Shown here: positions 44,476 through 53,344 of the stretch, one piece after another
Layout: each line of letters begins with the position of its first letter
Numbering within the stretch: the stretch's first letter is position 1
Origin: Bacteroidia bacterium
GTDB taxonomy: Bacteria > Bacteroidota > Bacteroidia > Chitinophagales > Chitinophagaceae
Direction of reading: 5' to 3'
DNA length: 64,000 bases
Assembly (NCBI GenBank): GCA_030427635.1
Contig: JAUIBA010000013.1
Span: 36,942-100,941, forward strand
Notes under the pieces: generated by a model
Told to the model about the DNA's origin: nothing
Seen by the model: only the letters and a program-made list of their open reading frames with translations
Databases searched by the model: none
Made by a program: the position numbers and the translations under genes

Positions 44476-45918
44476 TTGCAAAGCAACAACGAAGCAAATC
44501 AAGACACCGGGTTCAGGCGGTCGTTATCCCTACTTGACGGTACCCTGCTGGTAATAGGGTCAATGATAGGCTCTGGTATCTTTATAGTAAGTGCCGGCAT
44601 AGCCAGGGATGTGGGTAGCGCTGGCTGGCTGGTTGTAGTATGGTTGCTGTCTGGTTTTATTACACTTACTGCTGCACTCAGCTATGGCGAACTAAGCGGT
44701 ATGTTTCCCCGGGCAGGTGGCCAGTATGTATATCTCAGAGAAGCCTTCGGTAAGCTATATGGATTTCTTTATGGATGGTCGTTCTTTGCCGTAATACAGA
44801 CAGGCACAATTGCTGCCGTTGGAGTTGCATTTGGGAAGTTTGCCGGCTACCTGATACCCTCACTGGGTGATGAGCATCTTCTGGCAGGTACCGCCGAAGG
44901 GTTTCATATCTCTGCTGCACAGATAACCGGTATAGCCACCATCATACTGCTTACATGGATTAATACACGCGGGGTAAAAAGCGGGAAATGGATACAGCTG
45001 TTCTTTACCCTTGCCAAGCTGATAGCGATGGGGGCACTTATCCTTTTCGGATTTATGCTGGCCGGAAAAACTGCATGGAATACCAACTGGACAGATGCGT
45101 GGTTTGCCCGCAGTATCAGTAAAGATGTAGGTGCCATTATGCACCACAGCCTTTCACAGGGCGCTATAGCTATAGCAGTATGCACTGCAATGGTAGGGTC
45201 TCTGTTCTCCAGCGACGCCTGGAATAGTGTCACCTTTATAGCGGGGGAAATGAAACGGCCTGAGCGGAACATTGGCCTCAGTCTGTTCATAGGCACACTG
45301 GTAGTAACCCTTATTTACGTGTGCATGAATCTCATGTACCTGAACGTAATGACGGTATCAGAAATAGCCAATGCCCCTGCCGACCGTGTAGCTACAGCTG
45401 CAGCCCTCAAAATATTTGGCAGCGATGGTGCTAAAATCATTGCGCTGCTAATCATGATATCTACATTCGGGTGCAATAACGGACTCATATTGTCTGGCGC
45501 ACGTGTTTATTATACGATGGCGAATGACAAACTATTCCTACCTGCAGCAGGCCAGCTTAATAACAGGGATGTACCTGCAACGGCACTGTGGATGCAATGT
45601 ATATGGGCTTCACTACTCTGCCTCAGCGGGCAGTATGGCAACCTGCTGGACTTCATCATATTTACTGTACTGCTTTTTTATATCCTCACTATAGGAGGAA
45701 TATTTAAGCTCAGGCGCACAATGCCCGATCACCCAAGGCCATACAAAGCATTTGGCTATCCGGTAATACCTGCATTATACATAGCACTTGCATCTTTTAT
45801 ATGCATTGTACTACTTAAATACAAACCCATGTACACATGGCCCGGGCTTATTATCGTAATACTGGGCCTGCCTATTTACTACATGCTCATCAGACGAAGC
45901 GGAAATGACAAACGATAA
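44476..45918 (+). CDS. APC family amino-acid permease
   Basis: This 480-residue inner-membrane carrier has about twelve helices. The family signature GSMIGSGIFIVSAGIARDVG lies in TM1, and FPRAGGQYVYLREAFG follows. The only sensible start is a TTG at 44476: the first in-frame ATG falls inside TM1, and the TTG gives a normal cytoplasmic tail (QSNNEANQDTGFRRSLSLLDG). Substrate unknown. Its last 14 bases overlap the heptose-kinase gene, so the two are coupled. Confidence 0.9.
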   Translation: MQSNNEANQDTGFRRSLSLLDGTLLVIGSMIGSGIFIVSAGIARDVGSAGWLVVVWLLSGFITLTAALSYGELSGMFPRAGGQYVYLREAFGKLYGFLYGWSFFAVIQTGTIAAVGVAFGKFAGYLIPSLGDEHLLAGTAEGFHISAAQITGIATIILLTWINTRGVKSGKWIQLFFTLAKLIAMGALILFGFMLAGKTAWNTNWTDAWFARSISKDVGAIMHHSLSQGAIAIAVCTAMVGSLFSSDAWNSVTFIAGEMKRPERNIGLSLFIGTLVVTLIYVCMNLMYLNVMTVSEIANAPADRVATAAALKIFGSDGAKIIALLIMISTFGCNNGLILSGARVYYTMANDKLFLPAAGQLNNRDVPATALWMQCIWASLLCLSGQYGNLLDFIIFTVLLFYILTIGGIFKLRRTMPDHPRPYKAFGYPVIPALYIALASFICIVLLKYKPMYTWPGLIIVILGLPIYYMLIRRSGNDKR

Positions 45919-46900
45919 GCTGACAGAAATATTTGAATCAATGAACAGCCTGCACGTAGTGGTGGTAGGCGATGTAATGCTGGATAACTACTGGTGGGGT
46001 CATGTAGACAGAATATCGCCCGAGGCACCTGTACCTGTAGTGGCTATTACGAACCGGGAAAGCCGGCTGGGAGGCGCGGCGAATGTGGCGCTGAACTGTA
46101 TAGCATTAGGCGCCAGAGTAACCCTGGCCAGTGTGGTAGGCGCAGACATGGATGGTGATAACCTGATACAACTGGCAACCGCTGCCGGTATAGACACAGA
46201 ACTGGTAATGAAAAGCAGCCTGCGCCCTACTACAACAAAGGTGCGCATACTAAGCCGCAACCAGCAGATGATGCGTATAGATGATGAAATAACAGAAGAG
46301 CTTTTTACAGAAGAGGAACATCCATTTATAGATAACGTACTGCGCTATCTGCAGCGGGTAAAACCTGATGTACTCATTTTTGAAGATTATAATAAAGGGG
46401 TACTGAAAGAAAATGTCATAAAACATATAACAGCGCACTGCCGTGAAATAGGTATTACAACCGTTGTAGACCCTAAAAAGAAGAATTTCCTTTCCTATAA
46501 AGATGTAACAATATTCAAACCCAACCTTAAAGAAATAAGAGAGGGCCTGCATCAGGATATAGAAGAGGTAAATGAAGCAGAACTACAGGAAGCAGACAAC
46601 ACCTTACGACAAACGCTGAGCCATCAGATAACCTTCATTACGCTATCTGAGAAGGGAGTGTATTACAACAGCGGAGCTGCTGCTGCCATCATCCCTTCCC
46701 ACAGACGCAACATTGCCGATGTATCAGGAGCGGGCGATACGGTAGTAGCTACTGCGGCACTGGTGTATAGCGCTACACGCGATGTGGCACTAATGGCCGG
46801 CATATCTAACATTGCAGGCGGCATAGTGTGTGAGAGTGCAGGTGTAGTAGCCATTGATAAATCAAAACTAATGAGTGAATGTGCCCGGCTGCTGCCCTAA
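45905..46900 (+). CDS. rfaE1: D-glycero-beta-D-manno-heptose-7-phosphate kinase (RfaE domain I type)
   Basis: This 331-residue PfkB-family sugar kinase contains VVGDVMLDNYWWGHVDRISPEAPVPV, a signature of the HldE kinase domain. GGAANVALNC and the C-terminal GAGDT anion hole (VSGAGDTVVATAAL) follow. It holds only the kinase half; the nucleotidyltransferase half would have to be a separate gene. It would feed ADP-heptose for lipopolysaccharide core. It overlaps the permease gene by 14 bases and lies 11 bases before the TauE-like gene. Confidence 0.9.
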   Translation: MTNDKLTEIFESMNSLHVVVVGDVMLDNYWWGHVDRISPEAPVPVVAITNRESRLGGAANVALNCIALGARVTLASVVGADMDGDNLIQLATAAGIDTELVMKSSLRPTTTKVRILSRNQQMMRIDDEITEELFTEEEHPFIDNVLRYLQRVKPDVLIFEDYNKGVLKENVIKHITAHCREIGITTVVDPKKKNFLSYKDVTIFKPNLKEIREGLHQDIEEVNEAELQEADNTLRQTLSHQITFITLSEKGVYYNSGAAAAIIPSHRRNIADVSGAGDTVVATAALVYSATRDVALMAGISNIAGGIVCESAGVVAIDKSKLMSECARLLP

Positions 46901-46911
46901 GTTTCTGACAG

Positions 46912-47670
46912 ATGCAACATCCGGAAATATTATTTTTCTTTTTTACCATTGCATTCATCTACTCTTCTGTAGGATTTGGTGGTGGCTCCGGCTACCTTGC
47001 CATACTGGCATTCTATGCATTAGCACCACATGAGATGCGGCTCACTGCACTGGTATGTAACATAGTGGTAGTAACAGGCGGCACATATCTGTTCATCAAA
47101 AAAAAAGAACTCCCCTTTCAAAAAGTAATTCCACTGGTGGCTGCCAGTGTACCAATGGCGTTTATAGGAGCACTGATGCGCATCAGCGAAGCCACCTTCT
47201 TTCTGCTACTGGGTATCTCATTACTTACAGCTGGTATTCTGCTATGGCTGCAGCCTGCAACACAAAAAGAAAACCCTGATGCTATAGCTGAAAAAAGAAA
47301 CTATATACGCGATGCCGCTCTGGGCGGTGCCATAGGCTTACTCTCAGGCATGGTAGGTATAGGTGGGGGCATATTTCTGGCTCCGGTGCTGAACCTGCTG
47401 CGATGGGATACTCCCCGCCGTATAGCAGCAACAGCCAGCTTTTTCATTCTCATTAACTCTGTTTCGGGCATCACAGGACAGCTCATGCATCTGCCCGGTG
47501 CCGTAAATACCACTCAACTCACCCTACTCGTACTGGCTGTGCTGGCGGGTGGTCAGCTGGGGTCACGTATGGGTATTACCCGGCTCAGTCCGCAACTGGT
47601 GCGCCGTGTTACCGCATTGCTGGTGTTTTTTGCAGGACTGGAAGTATTGCACAAGCACCTGCTCAGCTAG
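46912..47670 (+). CDS. TauE/SafE family membrane permease
   Basis: This 252-residue protein has about eight helices in two repeats, each with a glycine-rich start: SSVGFGGGSGYLAILAF and LLSGMVGIGGGIFLAPVLN. These permeases move sulfite, sulfoacetate or related anions; the substrate is not known here. It is the last gene of the run. Its stop codon overlaps that of the convergent PLD gene in a CTAG. Confidence 0.88.
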   Translation: MQHPEILFFFFTIAFIYSSVGFGGGSGYLAILAFYALAPHEMRLTALVCNIVVVTGGTYLFIKKKELPFQKVIPLVAASVPMAFIGALMRISEATFFLLLGISLLTAGILLWLQPATQKENPDAIAEKRNYIRDAALGGAIGLLSGMVGIGGGIFLAPVLNLLRWDTPRRIAATASFFILINSVSGITGQLMHLPGAVNTTQLTLLVLAVLAGGQLGSRMGITRLSPQLVRRVTALLVFFAGLEVLHKHLLS

Positions 47671-48857
47671 CCATGCCTGCGCTTCCCTACCCCTGGTAAC
47701 TGCTCAAAGTAAAAAGTAAACAGAAAGAAAAGCAGGTGTACTATACGATAAGACAGATAATACAGCAGCATCCGCACCGGATGTGAAGACAGCTCATAAT
47801 CATGCGGACTCACCTTTCTGCAATCCTGCGCTATAATATCATCTACCGCATGACGCATACCCAAAGCAACTGCACTATCATGCACATCCAGATTTAGCTC
47901 CACACTGGCAAATGCACTGATATTATTAACATTATAAGACCCTACCGTCAACCACTCATCATCTCTGAATGCGATTTTACCATGCAGTACATTGGGCAGG
48001 TATTCATACACTTCTATCCCACTCCGGAAAAGTCTCCGATATAAATACCGCTCGGCATACTTTGCCAGCGGCACATCGGCATGCCCGGTAAGTACTACTC
48101 TTACCTTTACACCCCTGCGGGCAGCTATCTCCATACGGCTCAGTAACCGGGACGGCGGCCAGAAATAGCTCGTCATTACGGTAGCATTACTCCTGGCGGC
48201 AGTAAACATATCTCTGTATGACCGGGATATATCTGTTTTCCGGTACACCCAGTCATTACGACTCATGCGTACCCTGCATATAACCGGATGATCATCTACT
48301 GCCGTTAACCGGCGGGGCAGGCATTTAGGAGCCAGTAATCTGCGCCACATACGTACACATACCTTATGCAGCTGCAGCCCTACCTCGCCACGTACATGCA
48401 GTGCCCAGTCCAGCCATGCCGGAGCGCCCGGCATATCATTATACCTGTCACTAACATTCAGCCCCCCTACCAGTGCTTCTACGGCATCGGCCACCAGTAT
48501 TTTATGATGCATTCTTCTCCCGAAATAATAGCGGTAAGTGAAGAAAAGCGGCTCAAAAAAGCGGAAATGCACACCTGCCTGTCTCAGCTGGCTAATAAAC
48601 CCATCGGGCAGCTTCTGTGAAGCATATCCATCTACCAGCAGGTACACATGAACTCCGCGCCTTGCTGCAGCCATCAATGCCGCAGCAACAAGCCTGCCGG
48701 TATCGTCATCATCAAATATATACGTCTGAAAGTGTAGTGAGCGCTTTGCCCGGGCAGCTATATCCTCAATACAATTAAAGTACCGGACACCACCCCGTAG
48801 CACAGTCACCTCATTATACCGTGTATACCCACTCTCAGAGCTGGAAGACATTGCCAT
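47667..48857 (-). CDS. Phospholipase D family protein, cardiolipin synthase-like
   Basis: This 396-residue protein has two HKD motifs: HHKILVADAVEALVGGLN (first half) and HGKIAFRDDEWLTVGSYN (second half), both HxKxxxxD. That is the pattern of cardiolipin synthases, which join two phosphatidylglycerols. It lacks the two N-terminal membrane helices of ClsA, so it is closer to the ClsB class. A hydrophobic aromatic tail lies near the C-terminus (MLLYYLSYRIVHLLFFLFTFYF). Single gene. Confidence 0.88.
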   Translation of the reverse strand: MAMSSSSESGYTRYNEVTVLRGGVRYFNCIEDIAARAKRSLHFQTYIFDDDDTGRLVAAALMAAARRGVHVYLLVDGYASQKLPDGFISQLRQAGVHFRFFEPLFFTYRYYFGRRMHHKILVADAVEALVGGLNVSDRYNDMPGAPAWLDWALHVRGEVGLQLHKVCVRMWRRLLAPKCLPRRLTAVDDHPVICRVRMSRNDWVYRKTDISRSYRDMFTAARSNATVMTSYFWPPSRLLSRMEIAARRGVKVRVVLTGHADVPLAKYAERYLYRRLFRSGIEVYEYLPNVLHGKIAFRDDEWLTVGSYNVNNISAFASVELNLDVHDSAVALGMRHAVDDIIAQDCRKVSPHDYELSSHPVRMLLYYLSYRIVHLLFFLFTFYFEQLPGVGKRRHG

Positions 48858-48907
48858 ATGCTATCCTGAAACAGAACCCTCAAATTAAGCATAATACAGA
48901 AGAAAAA

Positions 48908-48932
48908 TGGCCGCATGTACTACATGCGGCCA
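48908..48932 (-). terminator. Terminator of the sigma/anti-sigma-like pair
   Basis: TGGCCGCATGTA and its complement flank a one-base centre; on the minus strand it is followed by TTTTT, 26 bases after the 947-residue gene stop. Confidence 0.85.
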
Positions 48933-48958
48933 GTATAACAATAGGTTTTTAAGGTTTG

Positions 48959-51802
48959 CTACTCCTTGTTCCTGTTACCACCCAGGCGATACATAACAGA
49001 CAACTGCAGAGAAGGGGTTCTCATCAGCTGACCTGATATGGAGCGTGCGCCCGTACTGGCAGCATTGTCCCACACGGTCTGCACACTACGCAAATCGAGC
49101 GAGGTGTTACGTCCCACCTGGTATGAGAAGCCAAAGAGGTATCCGAGTCCGAAACGGCTACGGAAGTCATCTTTGTTGTACTGAGGCGTATTGTCAGTAC
49201 CAGGCGTGTTCACATAGGTGGGAGGAGTATTGGGGTCGGTGATGGTTGTAGGGGCTGTATTTATGGAGAAAGAATACATAAAGTTACCGCCGGCATAGAA
49301 ATTGAAATTGCCCTTAGTATAACGGATACTGACAGGCATCTCCAAAGTATGCAGCGCCGCAAAGTCATAAGTGTTTAACACCAGATTTCTGCGGTATTGT
49401 GTACCTACATTCGTGTAGCTGTAATAGTTATCATCAATCGTATTGTTATTCACCCGATTGAAGTATTTAAGCTCTGCCATCATATTCCAGCTGTCATTAA
49501 GCACAAGTGTTCCAAATAAACCGAACTGGAATCCACGCATATTGCTGGGGCCGAAGAAGTTATTATTGATACCGGCTGTAAGACCACCCATTAAATGTGC
49601 ACCGGCAGCATTCTGCTTCACATCATTAAATGCTGCGCTCAACTTCTGCAACAGAGATACTCCTGAACGGGCCTTTGTCTTTTTGTTGGTTTTTGCCTCC
49701 TCTGCGGCTGCAGGAGTACCACTGGCACTTTCTTCCGATGCAGCAACAGTAGCAGCAGGGCTTGCAGACTCACTTGCCATAGCTGTTTCTTCTGCGGCAT
49801 TACCTGCACTGGTACCGGCCGATAATGCTGCAGGTGACTCATCTGCCGCATTATGACGACGACCACGCCTACGCTTAGCAGTAACACTTCCTGAGCCGGA
49901 ACCCTCCATGCCTGTGGCAGCAGGCTCCCCAGCTACAGCAGTATTGCTACCTGCACCCTTTGCTGCCGTTTTCGCAGCTACTGCAGTCTCTTCAGTATCT
50001 TCTTCTGCTTCTTCTTCACCATTACCACCACGGTTCATCTTTTCCATTGAGATGGTATCTACCTTCGTCATAAACTCATTATCTCCTGTCTTCACCTCAC
50101 GCTCACGTACTACCATCCTTGTTACCACCCTCTTGCCTGGTGCGTTTCCATCCTCACCATCTGCGCCTGCAGTATTCTCAACTTTAGCACCACCAGCGGT
50201 GTGTGCGGAAGATGTACCAACAACAGATGTTTTTGCTGCATTTGTATTGTGCGTATCATTTGTCTTCCGGGTGTTGACGGTAGCTGTATGACCGCCAGTG
50301 TGGCTACCCGTACCGCTGGCACTGGGTACAGAAGTTTCATTCACAGTAGCGGCTCTGTTATCTACTGCAGATTCTTTTACAGAAGCGCCTGCTACAGCGT
50401 TGATAACATCTTTCCCGGCAACATTACCTGATGTCACAGGCGCATTACCTACAGCTTTTTCTGCGGCTGTAGTTCCTGCAGTTCTACCTGCATCTTCACC
50501 TTTGTTTTCCTTTACAGATGTTGCTACTTCATGAGCCACAGCAGCCCCGGCACCATTTGCATTCATAGTTACAGGACCTGATGCATTCAGCACAGATAAT
50601 GCTTCATCTTTCGCAGGACTTGTATTTACCGGTTCCTGCTTAGCTATCGCAGACCCGGTAGTCGTTATGCCTGCTGATGCCGTTCCCTTATTATTCTTTT
50701 CAGCAGAAGCTGTAGTTTTCTCAGCTTTACTGCTACCGGCATTTATACCATCTTTACGACGACGGGCTGCAATACCAACTTCTGCTCCGTCGGCAGTGAA
50801 AGCGCCATCCGCAGCATGAGCGGCGGTTTTATTTCCTGTAGTATTAGCTGTTTTATTTGTTGCTGTTGCAGCAGTCTGACCTGTTATTGTGCGTGCAGCG
50901 CTATGACCGGAGCTACCGTTTTTACCATCCCTGGCAGCATGAGGCCTGTTATCCATATCAGTAACAGGTTTATCCGGCACAGTTGTCCCTTTTGCTGCTA
51001 TTGCTGCAGGCCTGTGTGCGGTTACTCCACCACCCATTTCTTTACCGGAAGCTTTTACTGCATTACTGCCATATGTAGCCACATTTCTCTGTTGTGTCTT
51101 TTGAGATGTTGTAGTGTGCAGTGCTTTACCGGAAGTGTTTTGAACAGCGGCAACATCATTATTGGCACGTACTCTGTCATGAGTAGTAACATTATTGCCT
51201 GCCGCTGCACCTGGGTTTACATGACTATTATCAGAAGTATTTCCGGCAGTGACAGTATGTGCCATTTTTACACCGGCAGCATCTTGCACTGTCGCTGCAT
51301 TGTGAGATGATATTGCATTTCCGGCAGCAGATGCATTTCCGGCAGAGACGTCATCAGAAGCGTCTGCTATCATTCCGGCATCGGCAGCACCCGATTCCTC
51401 AGCATCTTTATGCATATCTACATTGCGCCTTATGGTGATATTGCCAGCGGTAGCAGGCTCTTCCTCCATGCCGGTCACAATACCATTTGCCCCTACGGTG
51501 CTACCATGCTCATGAGAAACACCATTATTGGCATTAATAGCCATGAAGTCGGCATTAGTACCGCTACCACGGTAAGCAGAAGTGAGCTCATACCCACCTA
51601 CCGCTACTGTGCCCAGCAGTGATGCCGCTGCTACCAGCCCGAACAAACGGCGCCAGTAAAAGACGGCTATGCGCTTTTTCTGAGGCATTTCCTTGTCTAG
51701 CAACTCGCGCATGTTCAACCATGCGCCGGCCCGCTCGTTTTCTTCGGCTCCCTCGAGGTGCTGCCTAACGAGGTCGTCTATTCTGATGAAATTTTTATCC
51801 AT
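48959..51802 (-). CDS. Dual-membrane-spanning anti-sigma-like protein (cytoplasmic segment + TM + long linker + outer-membrane barrel)
   Basis: This 947-residue protein has four parts. Residues 1-45 form a charged, helical cytoplasmic segment (MDKNFIRIDDLVRQHLEG...AWLNMRELLDKEM). Residues 53-71 form one membrane helix (FGLVAAASLLGTVAVGGY). Residues 75-715 are a low-complexity linker of Ala, Thr, Gly, Asn, Ser and His, broken near residues 560-600 by an ordered-looking charged island (VVTRMVVREREVKTGDNEF). Residues 735-947 read as outer-membrane beta-strands (GFQFGLFGTLVLND, FNFYAGGNFMYSFS), ending SVMYRLGG. It lies 47 bases downstream of an ECF sigma gene. The layout matches the dual-membrane anti-sigma factors described in Bacteroides, controlling an ECF sigma from the outer membrane. 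The fold and the sigma binding are inferred. Confidence 0.8.
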   Translation of the reverse strand: MDKNFIRIDDLVRQHLEGAEENERAGAWLNMRELLDKEMPQKKRIAVFYWRRLFGLVAAASLLGTVAVGGYELTSAYRGSGTNADFMAINANNGVSHEHGSTVGANGIVTGMEEEPATAGNITIRRNVDMHKDAEESGAADAGMIADASDDVSAGNASAAGNAISSHNAATVQDAAGVKMAHTVTAGNTSDNSHVNPGAAAGNNVTTHDRVRANNDVAAVQNTSGKALHTTTSQKTQQRNVATYGSNAVKASGKEMGGGVTAHRPAAIAAKGTTVPDKPVTDMDNRPHAARDGKNGSSGHSAARTITGQTAATATNKTANTTGNKTAAHAADGAFTADGAEVGIAARRRKDGINAGSSKAEKTTASAEKNNKGTASAGITTTGSAIAKQEPVNTSPAKDEALSVLNASGPVTMNANGAGAAVAHEVATSVKENKGEDAGRTAGTTAAEKAVGNAPVTSGNVAGKDVINAVAGASVKESAVDNRAATVNETSVPSASGTGSHTGGHTATVNTRKTNDTHNTNAAKTSVVGTSSAHTAGGAKVENTAGADGEDGNAPGKRVVTRMVVREREVKTGDNEFMTKVDTISMEKMNRGGNGEEEAEEDTEETAVAAKTAAKGAGSNTAVAGEPAATGMEGSGSGSVTAKRRRGRRHNAADESPAALSAGTSAGNAAEETAMASESASPAATVAASEESASGTPAAAEEAKTNKKTKARSGVSLLQKLSAAFNDVKQNAAGAHLMGGLTAGINNNFFGPSNMRGFQFGLFGTLVLNDSWNMMAELKYFNRVNNNTIDDNYYSYTNVGTQYRRNLVLNTYDFAALHTLEMPVSIRYTKGNFNFYAGGNFMYSFSINTAPTTITDPNTPPTYVNTPGTDNTPQYNKDDFRSRFGLGYLFGFSYQVGRNTSLDLRSVQTVWDNAASTGARSISGQLMRTPSLQLSVMYRLGGNRNKE

Positions 51803-51849
51803 TTGGATAAATTTTATTTTTTACAAATTCGTTTCCATGGTAATGGAGC

Positions 51850-52425
51850 TTACTGCTTTATATGCAACTCCATTTTTTCAATTTTTTCCTTCAATATTCT
51901 TCTTCCTTCTGACAAGTGCCACTTGGAAGTCCCTTCACTTATTCCTACCAGATTTCCTATTTCCTTGTGCGTCATTCCTTCCATCACATACATGTTGAAC
52001 ACAGTACGTGTAGCATCTGGTAAACTCTGAACCAACTGCAGCAGTTGCTCATAATACATCCTGTCTGCAAGGTCTTTATGTACCAGTTCGTCTTTCTCTA
52101 CCAGCAATATCTGATTGGAGTACCGCGCATTCTGCTTCACATAATCAGCTACTGCATGAAATACAATTTTTCTCACCCACCCTTCAAATGACCCCTGAAA
52201 ATTGTATTGCCTTATTTTTTGAAATGCTCTGAGAAATCCGTTATTCAATACTTCCTCTGCCTGCTCATCGTGGTCTATATACCGCTTCACGAGAGCCATC
52301 ATTTTGGGGTAAAAGAGCCGATACAACTTCTCCTGTGCGCTCCGCTCATTGTGGATGCACCCTTGAATTAGTTGTTCTAACTCGCTGGCGTGGCCAGTAA
52401 CAGTATATGCCAAAGCTATCGACAA
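51850..52425 (-). CDS. RNA polymerase ECF sigma factor
   Basis: This 191-residue sigma-70 family ECF factor has a region 2 segment (LYRLFYPKMMALVKRYIDHDEQAEEVLNNGFLRAF, then FEGWVRKIVFHAVADYVK). Region 4 follows (LPDATRTVFNMYVMEGMTHKEIGNLVGISEGTSKWHLSEGR). There is no ATG at its start: TTG at 52423-52425, or another TTG four codons on, must serve. The next gene encodes the dual-membrane anti-sigma-like protein and is very probably its regulator. A short hairpin and a GTAACC string lie in its upstream region, possible self-control elements. It ends 47 bases before that gene. Confidence 0.92.
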   Translation of the reverse strand: MSIALAYTVTGHASELEQLIQGCIHNERSAQEKLYRLFYPKMMALVKRYIDHDEQAEEVLNNGFLRAFQKIRQYNFQGSFEGWVRKIVFHAVADYVKQNARYSNQILLVEKDELVHKDLADRMYYEQLLQLVQSLPDATRTVFNMYVMEGMTHKEIGNLVGISEGTSKWHLSEGRRILKEKIEKMELHIKQ

Positions 52426-52455
52426 GAAGTTTGGTTATTAATACTTACCCAACAT

Positions 52456-52489
52456 TAAGACTCCTGCCGGAGTAAAATGGTTGGGTTAC
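52456..52489 (-). promoter_or_regulatory. Candidate ECF-type promoter of the sigma gene
   Basis: On the minus strand GTAACC (52484-52489) resembles an ECF -35 AAC element, and GAGTCTTA (52456-52463) a -10-like GTC element about 20 bases downstream. A small inverted repeat (ACTCC/GGAGT, 52460-52473) lies between them. Tentative. Confidence 0.3.
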
Positions 52490-52601
52490 ACGATATATAT
52501 TACGTGAATGTAACAAATAAATAGGGCAATATGCTGCTATATATTACATATTAATAATAACAAAGCATATTGCCTATATCCGTAAAGTATATCACATAAA
52601 A

Positions 52602-52628
52602 AATCCCCACATTTGTGGGGATTAGTAT
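52602..52628 (-). terminator. Terminator after trxA
   Basis: AATCCCCACA pairs with TGTGGGGATT across TT; on the minus strand a T run follows. It lies 22 bases after the thioredoxin stop. Confidence 0.88.
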
Positions 52629-52649
52629 AGTAGTAATGCTGATGTGCTA

Positions 52650-52973
52650 TCAGGCACCCAGTATTTTCTGGATTTTCTTATCAAACACGTTTTTGGGAGC
52701 CAGTCCCAGCTGTTTGTCCACTACCTGCCCATCTTTTATAAAGAGAACACAAGGGATACTGGTTACACCATAATTGATGCTCAGGTTTGGATTTTCATCC
52801 ACATTTACCTTACCTACATTCACCTTACCCTCATACTCTTTGGAGAGTGCATCTATGGTAGGGCCTAACGCCAGACAAGGACCACACCATGGAGCCCAGA
52901 AATCAATCACAGAAAGCTTATCAGCCTTCAACACTTCAGTATCGAAATTAGAATCAGTGAATACTGCTGCCAT
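52650..52973 (-). CDS. trxA: Thioredoxin
   Basis: This 107-residue thioredoxin has the classic active site APWCGPC (Cys30, Cys33), the cis-Pro motif TSIPCVLFIKDG and a normal length. It reduces cytosolic disulfides and can serve MsrA-type enzymes. There is an extra Cys just after the cis-Pro (IPCVLF), seen in some Bacteroidota thioredoxins. A TACCTTTG box lies upstream. Single gene. Confidence 0.95.
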   Translation of the reverse strand: MAAVFTDSNFDTEVLKADKLSVIDFWAPWCGPCLALGPTIDALSKEYEGKVNVGKVNVDENPNLSINYGVTSIPCVLFIKDGQVVDKQLGLAPKNVFDKKIQKILGA

Positions 52974-53010
52974 TGTTTTGTTTTTAAAAAATTACTGCAT
53001 TGATGAAAGA

Positions 53011-53018
53011 CAAAGGTA
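53011..53018 (-). promoter_or_regulatory. Candidate -7 box of trxA
   Basis: On the minus strand TACCTTTG lies 37 bases before the thioredoxin ATG, matching TAnnTTTG. No well-spaced TTG was seen. Confidence 0.5.
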
Positions 53019-53210
53019 ATCCTAAATACCTTGGCAGGTGAATAGAATGACAAAATACCATTATAACCTTTCCACATATCGCGCACATTTTTAGGCTCAC
53101 ATTAACTTCTTTCCTGTTTTTGTGATAAAACTGGCACGATTATTTCATAGATAAAAGTAAGGCCATTTTCAGGTCTGTAAGCCGAAACCCTTTTATCAAA
53201 CCCTAAAAAA

Positions 53211-53216
53211 CGGAGG
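53211..53216 (+). promoter_or_regulatory. Strong Shine-Dalgarno for the 37-residue gene
   Basis: CGGAGG lies 6 bases before the ATG at 53223, an unusually complete match in a phylum that seldom uses such sites. It decides the start over an out-of-frame ATG at 53218 that stops after 16 codons. Confidence 0.65.
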
Positions 53217-53222
53217 TATGTT

Positions 53223-53336
53223 ATGGCTGGTGTATTATTGTTGTTTGCCGCCTCTATGTCACTCGTAATCAATTTTATAGAACGGCAGCCTGAGCAGGAG
53301 AAGAATACTCAGGAAGAACATGCTGCAGAAGTATGA
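53223..53336 (+). CDS. Small single-pass membrane protein (37 residues)
   Basis: This frame encodes MAGVLLLFAASMSLVINF followed by a charged tail (IERQPEQEKNTQEEHAAEV). One helix of about 16 residues is followed by a Glu/Gln-rich tail. The strong upstream SD and a downstream hairpin terminator support a real gene. Function unknown. It sits alone between divergent trxA and the convergent sensor kinase. Confidence 0.55.
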   Translation: MAGVLLLFAASMSLVINFIERQPEQEKNTQEEHAAEV

Positions 53337-53344
53337 CAATGAAT

